This document shows, one piece after another, positions 7,689 through 16,754 of a stretch of 47,980 nucleotides of DNA (its first letter is position 1; every line of letters begins with the position of its first letter). This stretch comes from Microcaldota archaeon. Its GTDB lineage: Archaea; Micrarchaeota; Micrarchaeia; Micrarchaeales; CABMGC01. The stretch lies in the NCBI GenBank assembly GCA_021796225.1, contig JAJYOL010000006.1:1-47980 (forward strand), read 5' to 3'. The translations under genes and the position numbers were made by a program. The notes below the pieces were generated by a model, which saw nothing but the letters and a program-made list of their open reading frames with translations, had not been told where the DNA came from and did not search any database.

Positions 7689-9542
7689 ATGCCGCTTGAT
7701 TCTAAAGACTTCAGTTTTCGTTTCGACGCTCCTAGAAAGAATCAGGAGCGGATGATGCTGGACATATACGCTGCGCTGTCGCAAAAGAAGAGCATATTCG
7801 TCAATGCGCCTACGGGGATAGGCAAAACCGACGCTTCTATATCTGCCGCACTCAGATTCGCATTGGAAAGCAATCTCGACGTTTTTTTCCTGACGCCTAA
7901 AAACTCGCAGCATAAGATAGCGATGGACGTATTGTCCGGATTAAGAAAGAAATCCGGAATCGAACTCAAATACGTCGATGTCGTCGGAAAAAGAAACATG
8001 TGCGTCAATCCCGATGTTAATTTAATAGAAGGCGAGGCGTTTTACAAAACCTGCGAACAGAAGATGAAAAACAAAAAATGCAAATTTTTCGAAAACTGCA
8101 AAGGCATGGAGGAACCGGAAGACGAACTTGCAGACGCGGGGATGCAGGGGCACAATGTGCTTTTTTCAGAATCATTCGACAGGGAAGTATGTGCATATGA
8201 AATATCTACAAAACTTGCCAAAAATGCAAAGTTCATCATCGCAGATTATGCACACATGCTCAATCCATTTGTAATGAAAGCATTCATGAAGAAGATATCA
8301 CATTCATTGAAGGATTCGATAGTGATATGGGATGAAGCTCATAACATAACGAATATAGCATCGTCATACATGAGCATGTCCCTCACGACCCATACCATCA
8401 GAAGGGCGGCAAACGAGCTCGTTTCCGTCGGCGATTCGATGGATTTGGGTTATCTTGAATATTTTCTTTCCGAACTTTCAGCGACAAAAATAAGCGGAAA
8501 AGGCCTTGGAGAAGCATTCGTTGAAAAAAAAGACATACCTTCCTCGATAACATCGGAAGCCGATAAAATATCGGAGCAGCTGGACAAATCCGCCATGATG
8601 TACATAAACAATACCGGAGCTAAGAGATCCACGCTGATGCGCATATCGAGTTTCATCCGCCTTTTATCCTCATACGGCGATTCCAATACGGTAATAGTTT
8701 CAAGATACCCTAAAGGAGTGCGGCTTTCGATATCCTGTCTGTACCCGGCGGAAGCTATCGAGTCGATGAAGCAGGCGTATGCAAACGTGTTCATGAGCGG
8801 CACCCTTCTGCCTTTGCAGATGCACAAAGAACTTCTCGGTTTTCCGGATGCATATTCCGCGAGTTACCCCCTACCATTTCCAAAAGAAAACCGGCTGTGC
8901 CTTTTGGACAAGAGCGTAACCACGAAATACACGCATAGGACGCTTGAAAAATACAAAGACATAGCCGCTAAAATTGCATCCGTGAGAAAGCAGACTAACG
9001 GCAACATAGCCGTATTCTTTCCAAGTTTTGAAGTTCTTAATTCGGTGCGCATGCAGACTGCCATGGAAGTAAAGTTCGTCCAGAAAGTGGAAATGCGCAG
9101 CTATCAGGTAGAACAGATGATCAAAGAGTTCAAGGAAGGGGACGACAATCTGCTGTTTGCCGTGATGGGCGGGAGCATGAGCGAAGGGATAGACTATGCA
9201 AACAACGCAATAAAGGGCATAATAATAGTCGGCATTCCTCTGGAAAGACCGAACCTGGAGCTTCGTGCCAAAATAGACTATCTGAACAAGAAATTCGGGA
9301 TGAAGGGAAACGAATACGCGTACCTGATTCCCGGTGTGGTAAAAGCCGTGCAGGCGGCAGGGCGGGCGATAAGAAGCGAAAAGGACAGGGCATTCATACT
9401 GTTTATGGATGCACGCTATTCCTGGAGCATGTACAAATCGATAATTTCGGACTTCATGCATATAGACGAAGATGGCAACTATCTTCCAAGGATACGCGAG
9501 TTCATGGAAGCCGGCGCACCAACGCAAATTAGGATTGCGTGA
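7689..9542 (+). CDS. XPD/DinG-family Fe-S DNA helicase
   Basis: This 617-residue superfamily 2 helicase belongs to the XPD/Rad3/DinG group, 5'-to-3' DNA helicases with an iron-sulphur cluster. The P-loop is APTGIGKT (40-47) and the DEAH box is at 215-218. Between them four cysteines (105, 122, 131, 137) have the spacing of the 4Fe-4S domain. The second motor domain contains NIAVFFPSFE, GSMSEGIDY (motif V) and QAAGRAIRSEKD (motif VI). Archaeal XPD is about 550-620 residues, so length fits. A TATA-like AATAATAAT lies about 25 bases upstream of the ATG, suggesting a leaderless transcript. The stop is four bases from the convergent coiled-coil gene. XPD is preferred over DinG because there is no nuclease domain. 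Confidence 0.92.
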   Translation: MPLDSKDFSFRFDAPRKNQERMMLDIYAALSQKKSIFVNAPTGIGKTDASISAALRFALESNLDVFFLTPKNSQHKIAMDVLSGLRKKSGIELKYVDVVGKRNMCVNPDVNLIEGEAFYKTCEQKMKNKKCKFFENCKGMEEPEDELADAGMQGHNVLFSESFDREVCAYEISTKLAKNAKFIIADYAHMLNPFVMKAFMKKISHSLKDSIVIWDEAHNITNIASSYMSMSLTTHTIRRAANELVSVGDSMDLGYLEYFLSELSATKISGKGLGEAFVEKKDIPSSITSEADKISEQLDKSAMMYINNTGAKRSTLMRISSFIRLLSSYGDSNTVIVSRYPKGVRLSISCLYPAEAIESMKQAYANVFMSGTLLPLQMHKELLGFPDAYSASYPLPFPKENRLCLLDKSVTTKYTHRTLEKYKDIAAKIASVRKQTNGNIAVFFPSFEVLNSVRMQTAMEVKFVQKVEMRSYQVEQMIKEFKEGDDNLLFAVMGGSMSEGIDYANNAIKGIIIVGIPLERPNLELRAKIDYLNKKFGMKGNEYAYLIPGVVKAVQAAGRAIRSEKDRAFILFMDARYSWSMYKSIISDFMHIDEDGNYLPRIREFMEAGAPTQIRIA

Positions 9543-9546
9543 ATGC

Positions 9547-10764
9547 TCATTTCAAAATCACTTCCATACGTATGTCATAATGCGAAAGAAATTCCCTTTC
9601 TATTTCCGCTTTTAGCAACTCTCCCGACTTATACAGCCTTTCTACCTCGATTTCCATCCTGTCCGCTTCTTTCTCCGATGTCTCAACGTTTCCCTTCGCA
9701 TTTTCAAGTCCCTGTTTTATCCTTGCAGTCTCTTTCACTTCGGATTCCAATTCGGCCATTTGCAATTTCAATTCTTTCAGCTTGACAATCATCGAATAAA
9801 TACCCGAATTCTCCAAGGTTGATATCGAGACAAGGACGTCCTGCCTGTTTTTGACGTCTATGTGTCCCGTATCTACGGACTTTTTCAAATCGGCTAGCAA
9901 TTCCAGAAATTCCCTGTGTTTTTCTTCATCACTTATGCTTTCTATCGGGTTCGAGAGAAAGTCGCCGAGGCTTTTTTTCCCTATCGAAGAATGGTCGAAT
10001 TTTCTCGCAACCCTTGACAAAGGGGCAACAAGTATGTTTATTTTATTTGAAAATTCTGTAATGTCATCAAAAAGGGATTTTTGCAGCGCCGTTTTTTCAT
10101 ATATTTTCTTAGAAACTTCTTCAATGTCGGCGTTTATGTTTTTAGTATTATCATCGGATTTGTTTTCTTTCAAAGACAGCAATCCCCCTTTCACTATCTC
10201 CATCTCTTCCCTGCTTGAATTCAATTCGCGTATTTTATCCCTTATTTTCAGATATACCTCATAATGTTCAGAAAATTTCCCTAATTCAACGTTAAGGACG
10301 TTGCGCAAACTTTCCATAACTGAAAATGTGCGTTTGATATCCCGCATATGGTTTGAATAGGAGTATAATGTTGACTTGTAATTGGAATTCGCCTTAAGCA
10401 CGCCACTTATGGTTTCATTCATACTGTCAAGAATGCGTGCGTATTTTTCGTAGGCATTGTTATTTTCACCGGTTCTTATTGCCGTATCATCAACTATGCC
10501 GATTAATACGTTGCAGTAAATGCCCTTCTGTTTCTTTATGGAATTTATGTTCGGGTTCCACAAGTCTTCCGTATAAGGCTCCGCATCGAGTTCGTAAAGC
10601 TTTTTACAGACACTCCTGAACTCATCGGCCGTCTTGCCGAACTGTTCAACAATTCCCTTTCCTTTGGATTCTACCTTGTCCAGCTTTTTGTATGCAATTG
10701 ACTTTAGAAAACTCTCAAGGTTATCTGAATCTATCTTTCCATAATCTTTCTTTCCAAAGAGCAT
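9547..10764 (-). CDS. Long coiled-coil protein of unknown function
   Basis: The 405-residue product is almost entirely helical and charged, with heptad-like stretches around residues 165-250 and a long coiled coil from about 310 to 395. There is no membrane segment. The N-terminal third contains a segment (GIYCNVLIGIVDD) that may be globular. No known family is recognised; cytoskeletal, SMC-accessory or chromosome-associated roles would be guesses. The start at 10764 follows an AGGATGTG ribosome-binding-like site; a GTG two codons upstream is possible. A TATA box (tttataaaa, 10802-10810) lies upstream. It converges on the helicase gene. Confidence 0.7.
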   Translation of the reverse strand: MLFGKKDYGKIDSDNLESFLKSIAYKKLDKVESKGKGIVEQFGKTADEFRSVCKKLYELDAEPYTEDLWNPNINSIKKQKGIYCNVLIGIVDDTAIRTGENNNAYEKYARILDSMNETISGVLKANSNYKSTLYSYSNHMRDIKRTFSVMESLRNVLNVELGKFSEHYEVYLKIRDKIRELNSSREEMEIVKGGLLSLKENKSDDNTKNINADIEEVSKKIYEKTALQKSLFDDITEFSNKINILVAPLSRVARKFDHSSIGKKSLGDFLSNPIESISDEEKHREFLELLADLKKSVDTGHIDVKNRQDVLVSISTLENSGIYSMIVKLKELKLQMAELESEVKETARIKQGLENAKGNVETSEKEADRMEIEVERLYKSGELLKAEIEREFLSHYDIRMEVILK

Positions 10765-10817
10765 AATCACATCCTGGGCAGCAGTAAATAATCATCTGTC
10801 GTTTTATAAAAATCAAT

Positions 10818-10840
10818 GCTTTTGCAACGTATGCAAAAGC
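10818..10840 (-). terminator. Perfect 9-bp hairpin downstream of the DUF1059 gene
   Basis: GCTTTTGCA and its exact complement TGCAAAAGC are separated by a five-base loop (ACGTA). On the minus strand the hairpin follows the DUF1059 stop by about 40 bases and is followed by a T-rich run (ATTGATTTTTAT), the look of an intrinsic terminator. That T-run also overlaps the TATA box of the next gene. The same GCTTTTGCA word recurs at 11112-11120 upstream of the DUF1059 start. Confidence 0.5.
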
Positions 10841-10880
10841 TAAATAAACAAATGGCACGTTACTGCTGCAAATGCGGCTA

Positions 10881-11063
10881 TCAGGCCTGTTCTTCCTTTA
10901 TTGCCGCGTTTATCTTTGCCATTGTGGCCTCGTCTATCTGTTCCATGTTGTGGGCCGTCTTTGCATGTTCTGCTATCTTCGGTACGAGCTCTTCCGTGCT
11001 CGCGGCTTCAGCCGTGAAGTCGCATTCTATGCCTATGTCCCTGCATGCAAATTTCTTTGTCAT
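10881..11063 (-). CDS. DUF1059 small putative metal-binding protein
   Basis: The 60-residue protein matches the DUF1059 family of small predicted metal-binding proteins. It begins KFACRDIGIECDF, with the two family cysteines, and carries the HAKTAHNM segment with two histidines before a C-terminal helix. These proteins are widespread in archaea and some bacteria, and no biochemical role is firmly established. The gene stands alone between the coiled-coil gene and tRNA-Pro. The ATG is preceded by an A/G-rich stretch containing AGGTGAAATG, a good ribosome-binding site. Confidence 0.88.
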   Translation of the reverse strand: MTKKFACRDIGIECDFTAEAASTEELVPKIAEHAKTAHNMEQIDEATMAKINAAIKEEQA

Positions 11064-11235
11064 TCATTTCACCTGTTCCGTTTCCTGATTTAATCAATAT
11101 AATTGGCAACCCGCTTTTGCATGAAGCATTGTTGCAAAGAGTATAGTTCATGTCGCCTCAAAAAAAGAAAGTTATAATACTGTGAAAGAAAAAACATAAA
11201 CTTCGGAAGGTTTTCGTTTTTTCAGAAAAAAGAAA

Positions 11236-11308
11236 CGGGGAGTACGTGATTTGAACACGTGTCTTCAGCGCCCAAGGCTGAAAGCCTACCAAGCTAGCCT
11301 AACTCCCC
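11236..11308 (-). tRNA. tRNA-Pro (UGG)
   Basis: The minus strand folds as a complete cloverleaf. The acceptor stem is GGGGAGT with ACTCCCC, and U8-A9 follow. The D arm has a GGTA loop, with GU pairs in its stem. The anticodon stem TCAGC/GCTGA encloses the loop CTTGGGC, giving anticodon TGG for proline. The variable loop has four bases, and the T arm is ACGTG-TTCAAAT-CACGT. Base 73 is G. CCA is not encoded. There is no intron. A T-rich run follows on the minus strand and probably ends transcription. Confidence 0.96.
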
Positions 11309-11367
11309 TTGAAACAGAGAAGATTGGTAAAGAAAGTATAAATGCTTATTCTAATTTCTTCTACGCA

Positions 11368-12342
11368 TCAGGCGTTCGACGCGTTTGCATTCAGCACCGC
11401 ATCAAGGATGGCCATTCTCACAGGGACACCGTACGATGCCTGCTTGAAATAGACCGAATTCGGAAGAGAATCTATCTCTGGAGAAAGTTCCGCAAGCCTT
11501 GGCAACGGATGCATTATTATGACATTGTTCCTCGATTCCGATACGAACTTTGCGTTTATGTTGTAATACGGCATGCCTGCCTCTGCATCCTCCTTACCTG
11601 TGAATCTTTCCTTCTGCATTCTAGTCATGTAAATTACGTCGGCATCCTTCGCGTCATTGATCGAATCGCTTATCTGCATGTCTGTGCCGAATTCGGATTT
11701 CAATCCCGCAACTATGTCGTCTGGCATTGCGAGCTCCTTGGGCGATATGAATGTCAGTGAATTTCCGAAAAGCGAAAGCGCATACGAGAGAGAGTGCGTT
11801 GTTCTCCCGTTTTTAAGGTCGCCGATGATTGCTATATTTAGCCCGCTGACCTTTTTCTTTTCCTTTCCGATGGTAAATAAATCCAGGATGGTCTGCGTTG
11901 GATGTTCGCCTATCCCGTCACCCGCATTTATCACGGGAACGGTGGAATTTCTGAGTGCTTCGACAGCTGCGCCGTGTTCAGGGTGCCTGATAACTATGAC
12001 GTCGGAATAAGATGAAACTATCCTTATCGTATCTGCAAGGCTCTCCCCTTTCATCACGGAAGACGAACGGGGGTCCGAAAAGCCTATCACTCCGCCGCCG
12101 AGGCGTTGCATCGCGCTTTCAAAACTGAGCCTGGTTCTCGTGCTAGGCTCGTAAAATAACGTTGCCATTATCTTGTTTCCAAGATTGTCAAGTTTGTCTT
12201 TTCTTCTGCAGAAGGATAGCATTCTGTCCGATTCATCCAACAGCGATTCTATCTGCTTTTTAGACAGATTTCTTATTGAGACGAGGCCCTTGCTTATCGG
12301 AACATCCGTTTCGCCGGGCGTATAGGAGTAAGATCCATTCAT
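11368..12342 (-). CDS. pyrB: Aspartate carbamoyltransferase catalytic subunit
   Basis: PyrB condenses carbamoyl phosphate with aspartate to carbamoyl aspartate, the first committed step of pyrimidine synthesis. The 324-residue protein has the carbamoyl-phosphate motif FYEPSTRTR (63-71), the SSSVMKGESLADT loop contributed to the neighbouring active site, GEHPTQT (145-151) and MHPLPR near residue 276, all intact. Length is close to the usual 305-310 plus a short N-terminal extension. A TATA box (TTATAA on the minus strand) lies about 30 bases upstream of the ATG. No pyrI regulatory subunit is adjacent, so the allosteric partner is either elsewhere or absent. Confidence 0.96.
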   Translation of the reverse strand: MNGSYSYTPGETDVPISKGLVSIRNLSKKQIESLLDESDRMLSFCRRKDKLDNLGNKIMATLFYEPSTRTRLSFESAMQRLGGGVIGFSDPRSSSVMKGESLADTIRIVSSYSDVIVIRHPEHGAAVEALRNSTVPVINAGDGIGEHPTQTILDLFTIGKEKKKVSGLNIAIIGDLKNGRTTHSLSYALSLFGNSLTFISPKELAMPDDIVAGLKSEFGTDMQISDSINDAKDADVIYMTRMQKERFTGKEDAEAGMPYYNINAKFVSESRNNVIIMHPLPRLAELSPEIDSLPNSVYFKQASYGVPVRMAILDAVLNANASNA

Positions 12343-12396
12343 GGATATCTCTATTAACTGTTCTGCAAGTTATAAAAAGAGTCGCATCTGAAGCGC

Positions 12397-13311
12397 TTAA
12401 GCCTTCTTCTTGCCTTTCTGTCCCGGCATTCTGCCTTTCGGCTTCGGTATTTTCAATCCCGGGAACATGTCCATGAGCGTATCCGGTGAAACGTCAAGAT
12501 CTATTTTGATATTTCTAAGCATCGTTCCGAGAACGTGGGTGCGTGCAGCACCTGACAGCTTCTGATTTGTCCCACACGCCTTCTGCACTTCCTTGTCGAG
12601 ATCTCCGCTTGCCATCATCTCTGCAATCTTTTCAAGATTGGCGGCGCTTTTTCTCATCCCGTTCGTCTTCGCCGAAGCGTATTCCTCGAGCGCAAAAGTA
12701 TCTATCCCGAGCGTTTCCGCTATCTTTCTGTCTACGGCAATTCTTATCGATGAAAGGTGTGCGGCAACCTCTTCAGGTTTCGTCTTTTCGCTTATCGACA
12801 TCTTTTTTACGGATATCCACGTGCCGTACTTTGCCATGAACGATATCGCTTCGTTATCGAATGGGGGATTGGCTCCCGCCTTGGGTGCCTGAATGCCCTT
12901 TCCGAAAACGGCATTGCTGCCGTTTATGTAAAAATCAATGTTCAATCCGGAGAAGATGCTTCTCAGCAAATATGCTTTTGCGAACGGTGCAAGCTCTTCC
13001 CTCCCTGAAGTTGCCTTGGCCACCATCTCTTCCGTGCTCTTCGTGCCAAGCGTTTTGTATGCATCTACCATGCTGGAATAGGTTCCGCCCTTGAGCGTCT
13101 TTACCGCCGTGCTGGCATACGATTCTATCGTTTTCCTATCGACGCCGAGGATGTCGAATGCACGCTTATCAACGTCTTCCCTGACCGCAACAAGATATCT
13201 TGCGATTTCCTCTTGTTTCGTGGAAGAGGTGATGCTCATGGCACGGTACACTACCCATCCCTTGTACCTCGCCATGAAATCTAAGGAGTCACCTTGAGCC
13301 CCAGGCATCAT
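12397..13311 (-). CDS. Unrecognised protein built from two tandem copies of one domain
   Basis: The 304-residue soluble protein consists of two copies of a roughly 120-residue domain, residues 8-130 and 153-274. Matching landmarks are LDFMARYKGWV and ISFMAKYGTWI, MSITSSTKQEEIA and MSISEKTKPEEVA, DILGVDRKTIESYAS and ETLGIDTFALEEYAS, and a closing GLNIDFYI and NIKIDLDV. A linker rich in Pro/Gly joins the copies, and the last 25 residues are Lys/Gly/Pro-rich (KGRMPGQKGKKKA), suggesting nucleic-acid or membrane contact. I do not recognise the family. The gene shares a strand with, and lies nine bases downstream of, a small winged-helix gene and rpl40e. The start is ATG at 13311 or 13308. Confidence 0.75.
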   Translation of the reverse strand: MMPGAQGDSLDFMARYKGWVVYRAMSITSSTKQEEIARYLVAVREDVDKRAFDILGVDRKTIESYASTAVKTLKGGTYSSMVDAYKTLGTKSTEEMVAKATSGREELAPFAKAYLLRSIFSGLNIDFYINGSNAVFGKGIQAPKAGANPPFDNEAISFMAKYGTWISVKKMSISEKTKPEEVAAHLSSIRIAVDRKIAETLGIDTFALEEYASAKTNGMRKSAANLEKIAEMMASGDLDKEVQKACGTNQKLSGAARTHVLGTMLRNIKIDLDVSPDTLMDMFPGLKIPKPKGRMPGQKGKKKA

Positions 13312-13320
13312 CAAACCTTT

Positions 13321-13545
13321 TTACATTGAAGAAGCTTCAACGAAATATCCGGAAGCCTTTTCGCGCACTACTCTTTTTACCATTCCCTTGTTAGAAAGGC
13401 TTACAAGCGCGTTCGTTACCATGCTTTTAGGCCTGTTGCACTTCTTCGCTATGTCATCCGCGGTTTTCTTCTTTTCTTCCTTCGTGGCGCCCAGATCCTG
13501 CATTGCCTGGACTACCATCTTTTCGATTGGTGATAAATCTTCCAT
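13321..13545 (-). CDS. Small winged-helix DNA-binding protein
   Basis: The 74-residue protein is a single winged-helix domain. Helix 1 (LSPIEKMVVQAMQDLG) is followed by a helix-turn-helix (TADDIAKKCNRPKSMVTNALVSLSNKG) and a beta wing (VKRVVREKASGYFVEA). It resembles archaeal MarR/ArsR-like or translation-associated winged-helix proteins. It lies between rpl40e upstream and the duplicated-domain protein downstream, nine bases from the latter, so the three probably share a transcript. The ATG at 13545 is preferred over an upstream TTG. No ligand-binding domain is present, so what it responds to is unknown. Confidence 0.75.
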   Translation of the reverse strand: MEDLSPIEKMVVQAMQDLGATKEEKKKTADDIAKKCNRPKSMVTNALVSLSNKGMVKRVVREKASGYFVEASSM

Positions 13546-13573
13546 TCGTTCCAACTCGTAAACTAGTTAAGCG

Positions 13574-13726
13574 TCACTTCTTGACCCTCTTGTCCTTTCT
13601 CTTAGGCCTGAGGTATCTGTATCCGCACTTTCTGCACTTGTCCGCGGTCATGCGGTTCCTGGTCTTGCATCTTCTGCATATCATGACATTTGCCAGGTTT
13701 TCATCAGCTATAGAAAATTTTCCCAT
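13574..13726 (-). CDS. rpl40e: 50S ribosomal protein L40e
   Basis: This 50-residue open frame encodes L40e, the small zinc-ribbon protein of the large subunit that eukaryotes make as a ubiquitin fusion and archaea make alone. The four zinc cysteines appear as MICRRCKTRN and DKCRKCGYRYLRPK, followed by the Lys/Arg-rich tail KRKDKRVKK. Length is typical. A GGTG site lies upstream of the ATG. The gene heads the minus-strand cluster opposite cdc48. Confidence 0.95.
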   Translation of the reverse strand: MGKFSIADENLANVMICRRCKTRNRMTADKCRKCGYRYLRPKRKDKRVKK

Positions 13727-13945
13727 TTAAGGCACCGAAATTGATCTTTAAGCTTAAAGCTAAAGAATTAACGTTATATTAATGCAGAGAATAATTTAAA
13801 AAGATTTGTATGATTTCCGCATTTTATCGTTATTTCAGGCAGATTTCTCTGCATATCCTCGGAACTCAGCAAAGCATTTATAATGATTTACAGGCATAAT
13901 TAATGCTGTATAGCACCGTAAAGGTACCTAGCGGAGTGTTTAGTC
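13727..13945. promoter_or_regulatory. Divergent promoter region between rpl40e and cdc48
   Basis: This A/T-rich 219-base gap holds no gene that I can support. An ATTTATAAT box near 13878 is a good TATA box for cdc48, giving an untranslated leader of about 40 bases that ends with a GGAGTG ribosome-binding site before the ATG at 13946. On the other strand a TTTAAGCTTAAAG stretch (13746-13758) is a candidate TATA region for rpl40e. The leader also contains the 8-base palindrome AGGTACCT. Confidence 0.45.
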
Positions 13946-16345
13946 ATGGCAAACGGAGTTGAATTGACAGTGGCAGATGCATTAGTCACCGATTCGGGAC
14001 GTAGCATGGCCAGGATCGATTCGAGATCTAGAAAGCTGCTTGACGTCGCATCAGGGGATATAATAGAGATAAAAGGGAAGCTCAAATCCACCGCCGCAAC
14101 GGTATGGCAGGCGCATCCCAGCGACGAAGGCCTTGGTTTCATAAGAATAGACGGTTATCTCAGGCAGAACGTGGGCGTCGGAATAGGCGACAAGGTTTAT
14201 ATTTCAAAGGTCACTGCGAAGGATGCCGAGCGAATAGTGCTTGCTCCTCCGCCGGGACAAAAGCCCCCGCTATCTCCGGATTTTGCCGAATACGCAAAGC
14301 GAAGGCTCGAGAACAGACCCCTCGTGAAAGGGGATTCGGTTCCCATACCTATGTTCGGTCTCGTATTTAATTTTCTCGTCGTGCAGGTCGTCCCTCATGG
14401 CGTCGTAAAGATTTCAAAGGACACGCATTTCATAGTAAAGGACGAACCCGTATCGGAATCGCTTGTAAAGATAGCCGACGTCCACTATGAAGACATAGGC
14501 GGACTCGACGACGTAAAGCAGAAGATCCGCGAAATGGTCGAATTCCCGATAAGATATCCCGAACTGTTTGAGAGGCTTGGCATAGAGCCTCCGAAAGGGG
14601 TGCTTCTTTACGGACCTCCTGGAACGGGAAAGACTCTTCTCGCAAAAGCGGTTGCCAACGAAAGCGATGCCAACTTCATAGCGGTATCCGGTCCTGAACT
14701 CGTTTCCAAATTCGTAGGGGAGAGCGAGGAAAAGCTCAGGGAGATATTCAAGGATGCGAATGAAAAGGCACCGACGATAATATTCATGGATGAAATAGAC
14801 GCCATAGCGCCAAAGCGTGAAGAGGCGACAAACGAAGTCGAGAGGCGCATGGTATCGCAACTGCTTACGCTTATGGACGGCATGCCGCACCGCGGACAGG
14901 TCGTAGTTCTCGCAGCGACGAACAGGCCCGATGCCATTGAAGCGGCATTGAGAAGACCTGGCAGATTCGACCGTGAAATAGAAATAGGCGTTCCGAGCAG
15001 GAATGCAAGAAAGGAAATCCTGCAGATACACACGCGCAACATGCCTCTCGGAAACGACGTCAATCTTGACGAAATATCAAACATGACGCACGGATACACC
15101 GGAGCGGACCTCAGTGCGCTCACGCGCGAAGCCGCAATGTCCACGCTTAGAAAAATATGGCCAGAAGTCAATGACAAACAATCCATACCGAGCGAGGTGC
15201 TCGAAAAGCTCGTCGTCACAAAGGACGATTTCCTCACTGCAATAAGGAACGTGCAGCCTAGTGCGCTCAGAGAGGTATTCGTGGAAAGGCCCAACGTTCA
15301 TTGGACGGACATTGGCGGAATAGACCACATACGCGATGAAATACGCGAAGCCGTAGAGCTTCCTCTCAAGCATCCCGAACAATTCAGGAAGATGGGCGTA
15401 AGGCCGATAAAAGGCGTACTTCTCGTCGGACCTCCTGGAACGGGAAAGACGCTTCTCGCAAAGGCCGTCGCGACGGAACGCGAATCAAATTTCATATCCA
15501 TTAAAGGACCGGAAGTGCTTAGCAAGTTCGTAGGAGAGAGCGAAAAGACCGTGAGGGAAATATTCAGGAAGGCGAGGCTTGCCGCGCCGTGCATAATCTT
15601 CATAGACGAAATAGACGCCATAGCGGTATCAAGAAGCGAATCTTCCGATTCGTCGCACGTATCGGAACGCGTGGTTGACACGCTTCTTACGGAAATGGAC
15701 GGCCTTCAGGAAACAAAGGACATAGTGGTTCTCGCCGCGACGAACAATCCCGAAAAGGTCGATTATGCGATGCTCAGGCCTGGCAGGTTCGACAAGATAA
15801 TAGAGATACCGATGCCGGATGAACGCGCAAGATTCGAGATATTCAAGATACACACGCGCAACATGCCTATTGATACTTCATTGAACAGGGAAGAGTTTCT
15901 CACTGAAATGTCAGGACTAACCGATAATTACACGAGCGCGGAAATAGAAAACGTATGCAGGGAAGCGGGAATGAATGCGATACGCGACAGGCTGCACTTG
16001 GAAAAACCGAATGTGGAGCAGCGCACGGAACTTCTGAAGAATGTCACGAAAGACGTCCCTCTCGACAAGACCGTTGCGATGGAGGAACTCGTGAACATAT
16101 CCGAAAGCTACACGTCCGCTGAAATAGAGGCCGCAGTCAAGGATTCGCTCAGCATTTCCGTAAAGGACAAGCGCGATTCTGTAACCGCTGCGGACTTCAA
16201 AAAAGCGCTAAGCGAAGTTAATATTTATCCTATAAAGAAAGAAGATTTCATGAAAGCACTGCAGGACGTAAGGCCTGCCGTGCCGAGAGGGCTTTCTGAC
16301 AGGATTAAGCGGTTCAAGGAAGAACCGGAAAGCATGTACAGATAA
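13946..16345 (+). CDS. cdc48: CDC48/VCP-family AAA+ ATPase (VAT)
   Basis: This 799-residue protein is the archaeal CDC48/p97 (VAT) unfoldase, a hexameric ATPase that extracts and unfolds proteins for the proteasome. It has an N-terminal double-psi barrel and four-stranded domain (1-170), a D1 AAA module with Walker A GPPGTGKT at 223-230 and Walker B acid residues at 282-285, and a D2 module with GPPGTGKT at 495-502. Arginine-finger segments ([10 protein letters not shown] and [10 protein letters not shown]) are intact in both. Typical archaeal homologues are about 730-760 residues. The extra length is near the end, where the D2 lid motif [15 protein letters not shown] recurs as [15 protein letters not shown] about 100 residues later. 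The gene begins a likely operon with rps6e and aif2G. Confidence 0.97.
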   Translation: MANGVELTVADALVTDSGRSMARIDSRSRKLLDVASGDIIEIKGKLKSTAATVWQAHPSDEGLGFIRIDGYLRQNVGVGIGDKVYISKVTAKDAERIVLAPPPGQKPPLSPDFAEYAKRRLENRPLVKGDSVPIPMFGLVFNFLVVQVVPHGVVKISKDTHFIVKDEPVSESLVKIADVHYEDIGGLDDVKQKIREMVEFPIRYPELFERLGIEPPKGVLLYGPPGTGKTLLAKAVANESDANFIAVSGPELVSKFVGESEEKLREIFKDANEKAPTIIFMDEIDAIAPKREEATNEVERRMVSQLLTLMDGMPHRGQVVVLAATNRPDAIEAALRRPGRFDREIEIGVPSRNARKEILQIHTRNMPLGNDVNLDEISNMTHGYTGADLSALTREAAMSTLRKIWPEVNDKQSIPSEVLEKLVVTKDDFLTAIRNVQPSALREVFVERPNVHWTDIGGIDHIRDEIREAVELPLKHPEQFRKMGVRPIKGVLLVGPPGTGKTLLAKAVATERESNFISIKGPEVLSKFVGESEKTVREIFRKARLAAPCIIFIDEIDAIAVSRSESSDSSHVSERVVDTLLTEMDGLQETKDIVVLAATNNPEKVDYAMLRPGRFDKIIEIPMPDERARFEIFKIHTRNMPIDTSLNREEFLTEMSGLTDNYTSAEIENVCREAGMNAIRDRLHLEKPNVEQRTELLKNVTKDVPLDKTVAMEELVNISESYTSAEIEAAVKDSLSISVKDKRDSVTAADFKKALSEVNIYPIKKEDFMKALQDVRPAVPRGLSDRIKRFKEEPESMYR

Positions 16346-16359
16346 AAATAGGTAGTATT

Positions 16360-16749
16360 ATGAAAATAGTATTTTCTGACAAGAAGAGTGGAAAGACGGC
16401 ACAGGTAGACGTTCCTAAGGAATACGAAACTTCGCTTATCGGTAAAAGGATAGGCGACGATATTGAAGGTTCTGTCGTAAAGCTCGACGGCTTCAAGCTC
16501 AAGATAACGGGAATGTCTGACAGCAACGGCGCACCTTCACGGGTAGAAATAGACGGGACGAGAAAGGTATGGCCTCTCCTGCACAGCGGTCCGGGAATAA
16601 AGCATGCGAAGAAGGGACATCGCGCAAGAAGGATGATCCGCGGAAACACGCTAAGTGCGGATACGGTGCAGATTAACACCATAATAACGGAATACGGGAC
16701 ACTTCCGCTAGAAGAGGTATTCAAGGCCAAGCCGAAAGAGAACGAATGA
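16360..16749 (+). CDS. rps6e: 30S ribosomal protein S6e
   Basis: The 129-residue protein is archaeal S6e of the small subunit. Recognisable parts are the N-terminal KIVFSDKKSGKTAQVDVP strand pair, the GKRIGDDIEGSVV turn, LKITGMSDSNGAPSR, and the basic KKGHRARRMIRGNTLSADT segment. It lies 14 bases after cdc48 and 5 bases before the aIF2-gamma gene. The S6e-aIF2-gamma pairing is conserved in many archaea, so co-transcription is expected. Confidence 0.96.
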   Translation: MKIVFSDKKSGKTAQVDVPKEYETSLIGKRIGDDIEGSVVKLDGFKLKITGMSDSNGAPSRVEIDGTRKVWPLLHSGPGIKHAKKGHRARRMIRGNTLSADTVQINTIITEYGTLPLEEVFKAKPKENE

Positions 16750-16754
16750 TTTAA

